A stretch of 14,145 nt of DNA, taken from positions 1 through 14,145 of the forward strand of contig NZ_JACTOJ010000048.1 of the NCBI RefSeq assembly GCF_032335695.1. Direction: 5' to 3'. The notes beneath the pieces were generated by a model. The model did not search any database, had not been told where the DNA came from, and saw only the letters and a program-made list of their open reading frames with translations. How positions within the stretch are numbered: the stretch's first letter is position 1; the number at the start of each line of letters is the position of its first letter. Below, piece after piece: positions 6,791 through 14,001 of the stretch. The DNA is from JACTOJ01 sp032335695 (GTDB lineage: Bacteria; Bacillota; Clostridia; Clostridiales; Clostridiaceae). A program made the translations under genes and the position numbers.

Positions 6791-6795
6791 AGTTA

Positions 6796-6824
6796 TTGAC
6801 AAGATAAATTTGCCAATATATACT
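6796..6824 (+). promoter_or_regulatory. Rightward sigma-A-type promoter
   Basis: TTGACA (6796-6801), a 17-base spacer and TATACT (6819-6824) make a near-consensus promoter reading toward the gene at 6908. The expected start of transcription, near 6831, falls in operator dyad 2, so a bound repressor would block it. Dyad 1 flanks its upstream side. Confidence 0.85.
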
Positions 6825-6831
6825 TAGAAAT

Positions 6832-6845
6832 AGAACGAAAGTTCT
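6832..6845. promoter_or_regulatory. Operator dyad 2 (AGAACGAAAGTTCT)
   Basis: A perfect dyad with the same AGAAC-N4-GTTCT plan as dyad 1, 59 bases from it centre to centre. It covers the expected transcription start of the rightward promoter. Confidence 0.7.
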
Positions 6846-6862
6846 TAAATATATTGTAGATT

Positions 6863-6876
6863 AGAACTAAGTTACT
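6863..6876. promoter_or_regulatory. Weaker operator dyad 3 (AGAACTAAGTTACT)
   Basis: This is a degenerate copy: the left half-site is perfect and the right half matches three of five positions. It lies 31 bases from dyad 2 centre to centre, about three helical turns, in the leader of the rightward transcript. Its function is inferred only from the resemblance. Confidence 0.4.
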
Positions 6877-6907
6877 GTCAATGCTAAAGTGTAAAGGGGA
6901 TGTGGAA

Positions 6908-7462
6908 ATGGATAGCTATGGTGAAATTCAAAGCAATAATTTTAATTTGGGATTAATAAGAACAAGAGGGAATTTAAAAGTAAGTCCTAATATTTATCAC
7001 AACACAAAATTACTTTTAAAACTTTATAACAAGGTATTATGGAGAATTAATAACTCCTTTGAAGAGATAGAAGCGGATTCAATTTCTTTTTCAGGGAAAA
7101 AACTAGACGAGCTTATTGAAAACTTAACAGATACAGAAGAATTTATATCTGAAGCTAAGCTTGAAAGTAGACTTCAATCTATTGCAGATAGTAAAAGTAT
7201 TATTAATTTAATTGAAAAAGCATTGATGATGTTAAAATCATATCCAGAGAATGGAGAGAGGTATTATTCAATAATATATAAAATTTACATTTCAGCTTAT
7301 CCTTATTGTGAAAATGAAATACTTGAGTATTTATGTTGCTCTCGTGCTACATATTATAGAGAAAAGCGGAATGCTATAAATTTATTAGGAACAATTTTAT
7401 GGGGATATTTATTTCCTAATTTTATTAAAGAGCTTAAGAGTTTAGAGCTGATACAAGATTGA
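6908..7462 (+). CDS. Phage-type HTH control protein (ArpU/RinA-like in character)
   Basis: The protein has 184 residues. I choose ATG 6908 because AAAGGGG lies 8 bases upstream; an ATG at 6881 has none. The N-terminal half is helical and of unknown fold. The C-terminal part (about 105-175) carries two helices ('KALMMLKSYPENGERYYSI') and an HTH-like segment 'ILEYLCCSRATYYREKRNAINL' followed by 'LGTILWGYLFP'. This arrangement resembles short phage transcription regulators of the ArpU/RinA or sigma-region-4-like type, but I cannot assign a family firmly. It is the first gene from the repressed rightward promoter, the place where lambdoid-type elements keep early regulators. A truncated paralogue lies at 5391-5693. 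Its last codons enter an array of 11-bp repeats that may be its own binding site. Two terminators separate it from the next gene. Confidence 0.7.
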   Translation: MDSYGEIQSNNFNLGLIRTRGNLKVSPNIYHNTKLLLKLYNKVLWRINNSFEEIEADSISFSGKKLDELIENLTDTEEFISEAKLESRLQSIADSKSIINLIEKALMMLKSYPENGERYYSIIYKIYISAYPYCENEILEYLCCSRATYYREKRNAINLLGTILWGYLFPNFIKELKSLELIQD

Positions 7463-7506
7463 TACTTAACTGATACTACGTTGGTACTGACATTATACTT
7501 TGATAC
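7449..7506 (+). repeat. Array of 11-bp phased TGATAC repeats
   Basis: Hexamers TGATAC start at 7449, 7460 and 7471, followed by the variants TGGTAC at 7482 and TTATAC at 7493. That gives five copies at exactly 11-base steps, then one more TGATAC at 7501. The stop codon of the upstream gene is inside the second copy. Steps near one helical turn put all copies on one face of the DNA, as for a row of protein binding sites. Confidence 0.7.
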
Positions 7507-7547
7507 TGATAACATATATACAATAGGAATAATATTGCATATTTTAA

Positions 7548-7585
7548 AAGCCTTGAAGCGTTTAGTTACGCTTCAGGGCTTTTTC
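7548..7585 (+). terminator. Strong rho-independent terminator 1
   Basis: AAGCCTTGAAGCGT (7548-7561) and its complement (7568-7581), with one wobble, form a 14-bp GC-containing stem with a 6-base loop, followed by five T. It ends the transcript of the HTH control gene. Confidence 0.9.
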
Positions 7586-7620
7586 TATGCCCAAAAATAA
7601 AAATAAATATAACGCTCAAG

Positions 7621-7653
7621 AGGAGTCGCACATTTTTGTGCGGCTCCTTTTTT
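7621..7653 (+). terminator. Strong rho-independent terminator 2
   Basis: AGGAGTCGCAC (7621-7631) and its near complement (7638-7648) make an 11-bp stem with one wobble and a 6-base loop, followed by six T. It lies only 36 bases after terminator 1 and 24 bases before the ATG of the sigma-like gene, whose ribosome binding site follows it closely. I see no promoter between it and that gene, so the gene may depend on readthrough or antitermination. Confidence 0.85.
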
Positions 7654-7677
7654 GCGTTCTGAAAGGAGTTATTAAAA

Positions 7678-8088
7678 ATGTCAAAGGAAGAAAAAGAAAT
7701 AGCTTATGAAGAATTCAAGGTGGTTATTGAAGAAGAAATTAAAAAAGAGGAAAACAACGAGAGGAAATATTACAGACACAATATTTCACTAGAATATCTT
7801 CAAAGCTGCGATGTACCATTGGAATCTGCTGAAAACGAACAAGATTCTGAGGTGGAAAAAGAAGCAGAAAAACTTATGAGCTTTGTAGATTTAATTTCGG
7901 AGACAAGCTTACTGAGAGCATTAAAGAATTTAAAAGAAGAAGATCTAAAAGTCATTGAACTTAGATATAGATTTGGTCTTTCTATAAATGAAATAGCGAT
8001 AAAACTACAAGTTAAAGATGAAGCTGCTAAAAAGAAGCATCAAAGAGCAATTAAAAAATTAAAAGCAAGTTTAGAAAAAAATAAATAA
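7678..8088 (+). CDS. Sigma-70 region 4-like DNA-binding protein
   Basis: The protein has 136 residues, ATG at 7678 after GAAAGGAG. The N-terminal half is highly charged and contains 'RKYYRHNISLEYL'. Residues about 78-133 match sigma region 4: 'LLRALKNLKEEDLKVIELRYRF', then the HTH 'GLSINEIAIKLQV' and a basic last helix ending in 'RAIKKLKASLEK'. No region 2 is present, so it cannot melt a promoter alone. Proteins of this kind are frequent in clostridial conjugative transposons and integrated elements of the Tn916/Tn1549 sort, where they are called sigma-like HTH proteins and are thought to control transfer or recombination genes. Here it lies directly upstream of the structured-RNA candidate and the helicase. 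Its upstream region holds terminators 1 and 2 and no evident promoter. Confidence 0.85.
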   Translation: MSKEEKEIAYEEFKVVIEEEIKKEENNERKYYRHNISLEYLQSCDVPLESAENEQDSEVEKEAEKLMSFVDLISETSLLRALKNLKEEDLKVIELRYRFGLSINEIAIKLQVKDEAAKKKHQRAIKKLKASLEKNK

Positions 8089-8100
8089 ATTTTATATATT

Positions 8101-8592
8101 TTGTCCCCTAAAGGCATTTCTCAAGGCTATATAGTGAAGGCATTTTTTATAGATGCTTTTACGCTCCTTGAAAACTTAATATACGGTATATCAAGAAAGC
8201 AACCTTTGCCGCTGGGGACACAGCAAGCAACTTAAGCAGAGCGCCATGACCATTTATTGAGAGCGAATCAATCTGGCTTTAAATAATCCGTGGAGGGATT
8301 ACTTGCGATGAAAGGCAAAGGGATAAATAATGATACTTCTGCCTTGAACGCTTATCGGCATTGGGCAGCCTGCAATGAATGACAGGATAACGCTCATTTG
8401 GCTTGAGAACTTATAGCCATGTCAGCTTATATGATGTTTTTCCAAAACAACTTGATATATTCCCTTAAGTTGTATCAGGGAGGTTGAGAACAAATATGAT
8501 ACAGAAAAATAACTGTTTAGTAATAAGCTTGACAGTGGAAACTATGCGGTGGATTTAGAATTTATGCCACCGTATCCTTCTGTTGTCAAGCT
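8101..8592 (+). ncRNA. Candidate large structured RNA (about 500 bases)
   Basis: This 500-base stretch has no gene on either strand, yet in places it is about 45% GC against under 30% in the neighbouring genes. Many complementary arms are visible: 8102-8108 with 8214-8220 (TGTCCCC/GGGGACA), 8121-8126 with 8166-8171 enclosing 8136-8143 with 8153-8160, 8203-8210 with 8314-8321, 8284-8289 with 8296-8301, 8339-8343 with 8364-8368, 8447-8453 with 8467-8473, and 8526-8534 with 8584-8592 enclosing 8544-8552 with 8567-8575. The first and third helices interlock, which makes a pseudoknot. A possible promoter is TTTAGA-17-TATATA at 8070-8098. Known large phage or mobile-element RNAs (ROOL, GOLLD, OLE) have this size and setting, but I cannot assign it to one from memory. 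The last hairpin ends 16 bases before the helicase ribosome binding site, so a leader role is also possible. Confidence 0.6.
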
Positions 8593-8615
8593 ATACACCG
8601 ATTGGATAAGGAGAG

Positions 8616-10910
8616 ATGCATGTGCATGATATAGACTTGGCAGATGAAGAGAAATTAAAGAAATATATTGAAGATAATAAGTTCAAGGGTGAATATAAAT
8701 ATCTATTTACTTTTGAAAATTATATATTTGCGGTTAAAGAAAACAAATGTATAAATACTTATTACGTTATAAATATAAAGAAGAATAAAAGTGAAATTAT
8801 ACTTAGAAGTAAGAAAATCTATTCGGAAGAGCTTAAAGATATTCTGATAGAAAGACTTTTGAATTCTTCTAATTATGAAGTAAAACTAAAAGATGATCCA
8901 GAGGATATGATTGAATTTATTTTTATTAAGCTTATGGCTGAAAATGGCTTTAAGATTAGAGAAAATCAAATTGAACTTTCAAAAGCAATGTATAGAGGAA
9001 TAATAGAAAATAAAATTGCAATTTGTGAGGCTGCTGTAGGTACAGGAAAAACTTATGCTTATATAGTAGCTTGTCTAGTTCACTCACTTTACGAAAGACA
9101 AAGGAAAACTAAATATATATTTACTAATGAAGGAACTGATACAGCTGCCAGTGTTATTTCAACATCGAGTATAGAGCTGCAAAATGCAATTATAAAAGAT
9201 TATGTACCAAAATTATCAAGAATCTTGCAAGAAAATAAAATTATAAATAAGCCAATAAAAGCTGTGTTAAGAAAAGGGAAAGAGCATTATTTTTGTATAA
9301 AAAGATATGAAAGGTTTATGAATTACTTAAAAAGCAGTAATAAAGCTATTGATAAGGAATTGTTACAAAAATTAAATGAACTTCAAATACCTGATAAGGG
9401 AATAGACTTAGATGAGTATAAGGGCTTGAAAAATCATATATTGCAAAAGATTAATGTTCCCAAAGCTTGTGATAGATCTTGTTATTATTTTGATAGATGT
9501 AATTATTTAAAGCATTTGGAGTATATGAAATCTTCAGAACATGATTTTCAAGTATGCAACCATAATTATTATCTAGCTGATGCTGTAAAAAGAGCATCAG
9601 GAAAAAGAACCTTAATTCCAGAACACTTTGCAGTAGTTGTTGATGAAGCTCATAAGTTAAATGATGCTGCTGCACAAATATTTGGAAAGAAGTTATCCAG
9701 TGAAGACATTACCATGGCTATTAACATTATGAATAGTAGTCTTAAAGGTAATAAAGCATATTTAAAAATAGCAAAATCTAAATTGCAGGAATTGAATAAA
9801 ATAAAAAGTTCTTTATTCAATAGTTTAATATCAAAAGGCAATTTATCTGATATTGAAGAAAATTCTCAAATTCAAATAAAATTAAGCAGATATGAGAAAA
9901 AGCTGCTATATAATATGAAGCAAAAAATTTTAGATATTAAAACTTATTGTAATCGAGATATCATTAAAAACAGAAATATACAATTTATTTTAGATGAGCT
10001 AGAAGAAAATATAAGGGTTTTTCAAACTGATAGAATAATTTATTGGCTTGAAAATCCGATAAATAAAGATTCAATATGTTTGTCCTGTGTACCAAAAGAT
10101 TTAGAAAGGCAACTAAACAAAGTATTATGGGAAAGTGGTTCTCCCAAAATACTAACGTCTGCTACTTTGTCTGATGATAAAGGCTTTGACTATTTTAAGA
10201 GTAATACAGGAATCAATATTTTAAGTAAAAATAATATTAAAGAAATAAGTGTAGTTTCTCCATTTAATTTTAAAGAAAATACACTACTATATATAAGCGA
10301 AAAAATACCTTATCCCAATAAGCAGAGTGAAGAGTATATTACAGCTTTGTCAGAGGAAATATCAAAAATCATAGAAGTTAGCTTTGGACATGCTGTAATA
10401 CTTTTTACTTCATATTCGTTAATGTCAAAGATCTATGAAAATATTCAGAATATAATAAAATATCCAACAATGAAGATGAATAAAAGTGAAAAGAATATAA
10501 TTGAAAGATTTAAAAACAGTAGAAATGGAGTGCTGTTTGCTACAGGTTCTTTTTGGGAAGGGGTAGATTGTCCTGGAGATATTCTTTCATCACTTATAGT
10601 TGTAAATCTACCATTTATAGTTCCCACACCTATAATTGATGAAAAGAAAAAGGCTTACGAGAACTTAAAAGAATTTATAGATGAAGTAATATTTCCAGAA
10701 ATGCTTATAAAACTAAAGCAGGGAATAGGTAGATTAGTAAGATGTGAAACTGATACAGGTGTTATATCTATATTAGATGCACGAATAAATAAAGATGGCA
10801 AATATCGAAGAAGGGTGCTTGAAGCTCTTAAAGATTACAAGGTTACAGATTCCATAGATGAAGTAAGAAGATTTTTTAGGAAAGTAAAAAGTGAAGATTA
10901 TTTTTTATAA
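8616..10910 (+). CDS. DinG/XPD-family superfamily 2 DNA helicase
   Basis: The protein has up to 764 residues. AAGGAG (8608-8613) lies only 2 bases before ATG 8616 but 8 bases before an in-frame GTG at 8622, which may be the true start. Domains in order: an N-terminal segment of about 100 residues without a known fold; Walker A GTGKT at 142-146; a likely iron-sulphur site with Cys 227, 285, 289 and 295 ('FCIKR', 'ACDRSCYYFDRC'); the DEAH box at 343-346; and helicase motif VI 'QGIGRLVR' at 702-709. This is the XPD/DinG arrangement, a 5'-3' helicase that unwinds forked DNA or R-loops. It lacks the N-terminal exonuclease domain of chromosomal firmicute DinG (about 900 residues). Its place between the sigma-like gene and the recombinase suggests a role in replication or processing of the element. 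It ends at a terminator. Confidence 0.9.
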   Translation: MHVHDIDLADEEKLKKYIEDNKFKGEYKYLFTFENYIFAVKENKCINTYYVINIKKNKSEIILRSKKIYSEELKDILIERLLNSSNYEVKLKDDPEDMIEFIFIKLMAENGFKIRENQIELSKAMYRGIIENKIAICEAAVGTGKTYAYIVACLVHSLYERQRKTKYIFTNEGTDTAASVISTSSIELQNAIIKDYVPKLSRILQENKIINKPIKAVLRKGKEHYFCIKRYERFMNYLKSSNKAIDKELLQKLNELQIPDKGIDLDEYKGLKNHILQKINVPKACDRSCYYFDRCNYLKHLEYMKSSEHDFQVCNHNYYLADAVKRASGKRTLIPEHFAVVVDEAHKLNDAAAQIFGKKLSSEDITMAINIMNSSLKGNKAYLKIAKSKLQELNKIKSSLFNSLISKGNLSDIEENSQIQIKLSRYEKKLLYNMKQKILDIKTYCNRDIIKNRNIQFILDELEENIRVFQTDRIIYWLENPINKDSICLSCVPKDLERQLNKVLWESGSPKILTSATLSDDKGFDYFKSNTGINILSKNNIKEISVVSPFNFKENTLLYISEKIPYPNKQSEEYITALSEEISKIIEVSFGHAVILFTSYSLMSKIYENIQNIIKYPTMKMNKSEKNIIERFKNSRNGVLFATGSFWEGVDCPGDILSSLIVVNLPFIVPTPIIDEKKKAYENLKEFIDEVIFPEMLIKLKQGIGRLVRCETDTGVISILDARINKDGKYRRRVLEALKDYKVTDSIDEVRRFFRKVKSEDYFL

Positions 10911-10916
10911 AACATT

Positions 10917-10941
10917 GCAGTTACGAAGGTAGCTGCTTTTT
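10917..10941 (+). terminator. Rho-independent terminator after the helicase
   Basis: GCAGTTAC (10917-10924) and GTAGCTGC (10929-10936) form an 8-bp stem with one wobble and a 4-base loop, followed by five T. It begins 7 bases after the helicase stop codon. Confidence 0.85.
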
Positions 10942-10975
10942 CTATTTTTAATGAGTGTTTGGGGGAGATTTTTAT

Positions 10976-11110
10976 ATGGATAATAATATGAAGTATAGTA
11001 TTCAAATTGCAATGCTTAGTCAATTATTGAAGCTCAATATGATATCGGACAAAGAGTTCATGGCTATAAAAAATGAACTTATGAAAAAATATAAGATTAT
11101 AATGCCTTGA
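10976..11110 (+). CDS. SHOCT-like microprotein of recombinase elements
   Basis: This 44-residue gene starts at ATG 10976 after a GGGGGAG site with an 8-base spacer and ends in TGA 11108-11110. The sequence begins MDNNMKYSIQIAMLSQLL, continues with 'LNMISDKEFMAIKNELMKKY' and ends 'KIIMP'. It matches the pattern of the short SHOCT-domain proteins: hydrophobic first helix, 'L.....I...E....K..L...Y' second helix. Such microproteins commonly precede large serine recombinase genes in clostridial elements. In this family the short helical pair is thought to mediate oligomer formation, but the exact role beside a recombinase is not known to me. It lies 69 bases upstream of the recombinase gene on the same strand and is probably co-transcribed with it. 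Confidence 0.75.
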   Translation: MDNNMKYSIQIAMLSQLLKLNMISDKEFMAIKNELMKKYKIIMP

Positions 11111-11179
11111 AAAAATACCTTAAACAGTATAAAATTATAACTAATAAGTAATAGGAATACAGTTTGAGGAGAGATTGAT

Positions 11180-12991
11180 ATGGCAGATGTACAAGTAATA
11201 AAAGCCAGTACAAATAGAGTTAATAGAAATAATGAAAAGGTTATTGAGAGATTAAGAGTAGCTGCTTATTGCAGAGTAAGCACTGATTCAGAAGAGCAAT
11301 TAAGCAGTTATAATTCACAAGTAGAACATTATAGAAATATGGTAGAAAATAAACCAGAATGGGCACTTGTTGATATATATGCAGATGAAGCAATAAGTGG
11401 GACTCAAATAGATAAAAGATTAGATTTTCAAAGAATGATAAATGATGCAGTAGATGGAAAGATTGATTTAATTATAACTAAATCAATATCTAGATTTGCA
11501 AGAAACACATTGGACACATTAAAATATGTAAGACTTCTTAAAGAACATAATGTTGCAATCTTATTTGAAAAGGAAAATATAAATACACTGACAATGAATG
11601 GTGAAATGCTGCTTGTTATTTTAAGTTCATTAGCTCAACAAGAAAGTGAATCTATTTCAGCTAATGTAAAAATGGGATTAAAGATGAAAATGAAAAGAGG
11701 AGAAATGGTTGGGTTCAATGGCTGTTTAGGGTATGACTATGATCCAATAAATAAAGTAATTACAATAAATGAAGAAGAAGCTAAGACCGTTAGATACATT
11801 TTTCAAAGGTATGTGGAAGGTGCAGGGTGTTTTGTAATAGCAAAAGAGCTGAGCAAATTGAAATATAAAACAAAAAAAGGAAGTACAAGCTGGAATGATG
11901 GTTCTGTAAGAGGAATTGTTAAAAATGAAAAATATAAAGGAGATTTGCTTCTAGGAAAGACTTTTACAGTAGATCCAATATCTCATAGAAGGCTTGATAA
12001 TATGGGAGAAGAAGAAAAATATTATATTAACTCACATCACGAAGCAATTATTTCAGAAGAAATGTTTAATGAAGCTCAGAAGATATTAAATAAGAGAAAC
12101 TCAGGAAGCAGCAACATGGGAAGAAAAGAAAAATATAGCAGACAGTTTGCATTTAGCAGTAAAATAGAATGTGGCTTTTGCGGAGGAACTGCTACAAGAA
12201 GAAGATGGCATAGCAGTACTTCTCATGAAAAGACTATTTGGCATTGTGTAGTATCAACTAAAAAAGGTAAAAAATACTGTCCAGATAGTAAAGGCATAGA
12301 TGAAAAGATTATAGAAAATGCATTTCTTGAAGCATTTAATATGTTTTGTCTTCAAAATAAAGAAATAGTAGAAGAATTTATGGAAACAGTAGAAAATACA
12401 ATTAATGCTACTAATTCTATAAAAGAATTAAAAAAGCTGCAAAGAGAAGTTTCTTCTATAGAAAATAAGATTAAAAAATTAGTTGATATGAGAATAGATG
12501 AAATGATAGACAAAGATACTTATGAACTTAAATATACTGAACTATCAACTGAGTTAGAAAAACTTAAAGCTAAAAGAGATGAAGCAGAACTTGTTAATGA
12601 AGATAATATTGATGTGAAAAAACGAATCGAAAGTTTTAGAAAGGTTTTTGATAGCAATAAACCTATAAGAGAATTTGATAGAGTAGTTTTTGAAAGTGCA
12701 GTTAATAAAATAATATTAGGTGGAACTGATGAAGAAGGAAATAAAGATCCATATATGCTAACATTCATATTTAATTCTGGCATGAGCCATTCATTAAAAG
12801 GTAAAGATGTGGTAAAATCTAATGGTGATTCAAAAGACGAAAAAGTGTGTTCCTATACAGAACACGACACATGTGGAGACGGTAGTAATGATGACGAAAT
12901 GTGGTTAGGAAGGCAAAAAGTAGGGATTGACCACAATGTAAGGAGTATAGCAAACAGGATGAGATTGCTGACAAGGGTTACTTTTCTTTAG
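11180..12991 (+). CDS. Large serine recombinase (TnpX/integrase type)
   Basis: The protein has 603 residues, ATG at 11180 after GAGGAGAG. The N-terminal resolvase domain has the catalytic Ser34 in 'AAYCRVSTDSEEQ' and the Arg motif 'KSISRFARN' (Arg105, Arg108). A recombinase domain follows (about 180-300: 'GFNGCLGYDYDP', 'NDGSVRGIVKNEKYKG'), then a zinc ribbon with C331, C334, C356 and C367, and a coiled coil (about 415-500), the usual plan of integrases and transposases that act on attP/attB or circular intermediates. The reaction is strand exchange through a 5'-phosphoserine link. The C-terminus looks frameshifted: after 'VRSIA' the frame gives 'NRMRLLTRVTFL', while the adjacent frame gives 'KQDEIADKGYFSLV' ending at 12996 with better clostridial codons. 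A one-base loss in the A-run near 12952 would explain this. The catalytic parts are intact, so activity is probably retained. Confidence 0.92.
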   Translation: MADVQVIKASTNRVNRNNEKVIERLRVAAYCRVSTDSEEQLSSYNSQVEHYRNMVENKPEWALVDIYADEAISGTQIDKRLDFQRMINDAVDGKIDLIITKSISRFARNTLDTLKYVRLLKEHNVAILFEKENINTLTMNGEMLLVILSSLAQQESESISANVKMGLKMKMKRGEMVGFNGCLGYDYDPINKVITINEEEAKTVRYIFQRYVEGAGCFVIAKELSKLKYKTKKGSTSWNDGSVRGIVKNEKYKGDLLLGKTFTVDPISHRRLDNMGEEEKYYINSHHEAIISEEMFNEAQKILNKRNSGSSNMGRKEKYSRQFAFSSKIECGFCGGTATRRRWHSSTSHEKTIWHCVVSTKKGKKYCPDSKGIDEKIIENAFLEAFNMFCLQNKEIVEEFMETVENTINATNSIKELKKLQREVSSIENKIKKLVDMRIDEMIDKDTYELKYTELSTELEKLKAKRDEAELVNEDNIDVKKRIESFRKVFDSNKPIREFDRVVFESAVNKIILGGTDEEGNKDPYMLTFIFNSGMSHSLKGKDVVKSNGDSKDEKVCSYTEHDTCGDGSNDDEMWLGRQKVGIDHNVRSIANRMRLLTRVTFL

Positions 12992-12996
12992 TGTAA

Positions 12997-13098
12997 ATTT
13001 ATAAGTAATGTTATATTTAGAGTAGACAGTTTGCCTGCTCGCGTTTAGCATAAGTGCTTAAGAGAATAGTATTGATACTGTGTCTGTAAATGTGATGA
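12997..13098. other. Candidate attachment-site zone after the recombinase
   Basis: The stretch between the recombinase stop and the MerR gene has no gene. It includes a GC-richer segment (13030-13050, with GCTCGCG) and a palindrome AGTATTGATACT (13068-13079). Large serine recombinases usually have their element end within about 100-200 bases of the gene, and base composition changes across this point. No matching copy is visible on the left side, and the core is only two bases in this enzyme class, so the exact site cannot be given. Confidence 0.35.
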
Positions 13099-13116
13099 AT
13101 GGGGAAAGGAAAAGCG

Positions 13117-13911
13117 ATGGTAGAATATAGTATTAGTGATATTGCAGAAATACTAAATATTTCTAAGGAAATGGTTAGGTATTATGAAAAATGTGGGGTA
13201 ATTAGACCTAAAAGATCAACAACGAATAATTATCGAGTTTATACAACTATGGATTTATTTCAATTAGGAGAGGCGATTCAACTTACGAGATTTGATATTA
13301 ATATCAAACAAACAACGACATTAAAAGAAGGTAACTTTGTAGAAAAGTTGCTTGCTAATTATATAGAGTTTTATAAGAAATTGGATCAAGAAATTCAATA
13401 TGACGAACTACTTAAACAAAGATGTTTAGAAATGATTGAACGAACAGAGATGTCAGCATTAAATCTAAACAACTTTTGGGTCAAAAAGATACCAGAACAG
13501 TATGCATACTGCTCCTTCCAAGCGAAAGGAGATAATTATAAAAAAATTTCTGCCTCGAAGGAAATTGGTCAATGGTTCTTGTCTTCAAAGTATGGAGTTT
13601 TTTCAGATTCAGTTGTTGAGTTTAAAAAAAATGATGATCAATGGTTTTTTTGCATCGATAAAAAATATGCAGATATATTAAAACCTCCAATTAATGGCGA
13701 ACGAATTGAATCACCATTAAAGACGTGTTTATGTACAATTATAGATATGGGCGAAATGGGGTTATTTAATCGAGAAAAAATTGAGCCAATGATCAAACGT
13801 GCAGAGGGAATGCATTATAAAGTAACAGGAAACATTCAAGGGGTACTTTGCGGACGTGGAGTGATCGACGGAAAATTCCGTCGATATATGGAGTTACGTT
13901 TACCAATATAA
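13117..13911 (+). CDS. MerR-family regulator with GyrI-like effector domain
   Basis: The protein has 264 residues. I choose ATG 13117 since AAAGGA lies 6 bases before it; ATG 13099 has no site. The N-terminus is a MerR HTH: 'YSISDIAEILNISKEMVRYYEKCGVI', then the wing 'NNYRVYTTMDLFQL'. A helix linking the dimer follows (about 75-115). The C-terminal part (about 125-264) reads as a GyrI-like/effector-binding fold, ending in 'YMELRLPI'. Such proteins bind small hydrophobic molecules and switch on drug or stress genes. No target gene is visible next to it. Its base and codon use is less AT-rich than the genes to the left (about 40% GC in places), so it probably belongs to the chromosome beyond the element or was acquired separately. 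A terminator overlaps its stop. Confidence 0.85.
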   Translation: MVEYSISDIAEILNISKEMVRYYEKCGVIRPKRSTTNNYRVYTTMDLFQLGEAIQLTRFDINIKQTTTLKEGNFVEKLLANYIEFYKKLDQEIQYDELLKQRCLEMIERTEMSALNLNNFWVKKIPEQYAYCSFQAKGDNYKKISASKEIGQWFLSSKYGVFSDSVVEFKKNDDQWFFCIDKKYADILKPPINGERIESPLKTCLCTIIDMGEMGLFNREKIEPMIKRAEGMHYKVTGNIQGVLCGRGVIDGKFRRYMELRLPI

Positions 13912-13938
13912 AACATTGAAATGATTACAAGGTTTTTT
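13910..13938 (+). terminator. Terminator after the MerR-type gene
   Basis: AAAACATTG (13910-13918) and CAAGGTTTT (13928-13936) pair with one mismatch around a 9-base loop and are followed by a run of T. It overlaps the stop codon. Confidence 0.6.
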
Positions 13939-14001
13939 CATTAATAATTGCTAAAACAACATGAGAAAAAATATCGAAAATCCCTAAAGTTATTAATTGT
14001 T

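Noticed and set aside
9451..10627. Minus-strand frames inside the helicase gene
   Set aside because: The plus-strand frame carries clear helicase motifs over the whole length; the minus frames have none.
13068..13100. Possible MerR-type promoter (TTGATA-17-ATGAAT) with a palindrome at 13068-13079
   Set aside because: The predicted transcript would start inside the ribosome binding site of the MerR gene, and the -10 is poor. Kept only as part of the attachment-site zone.
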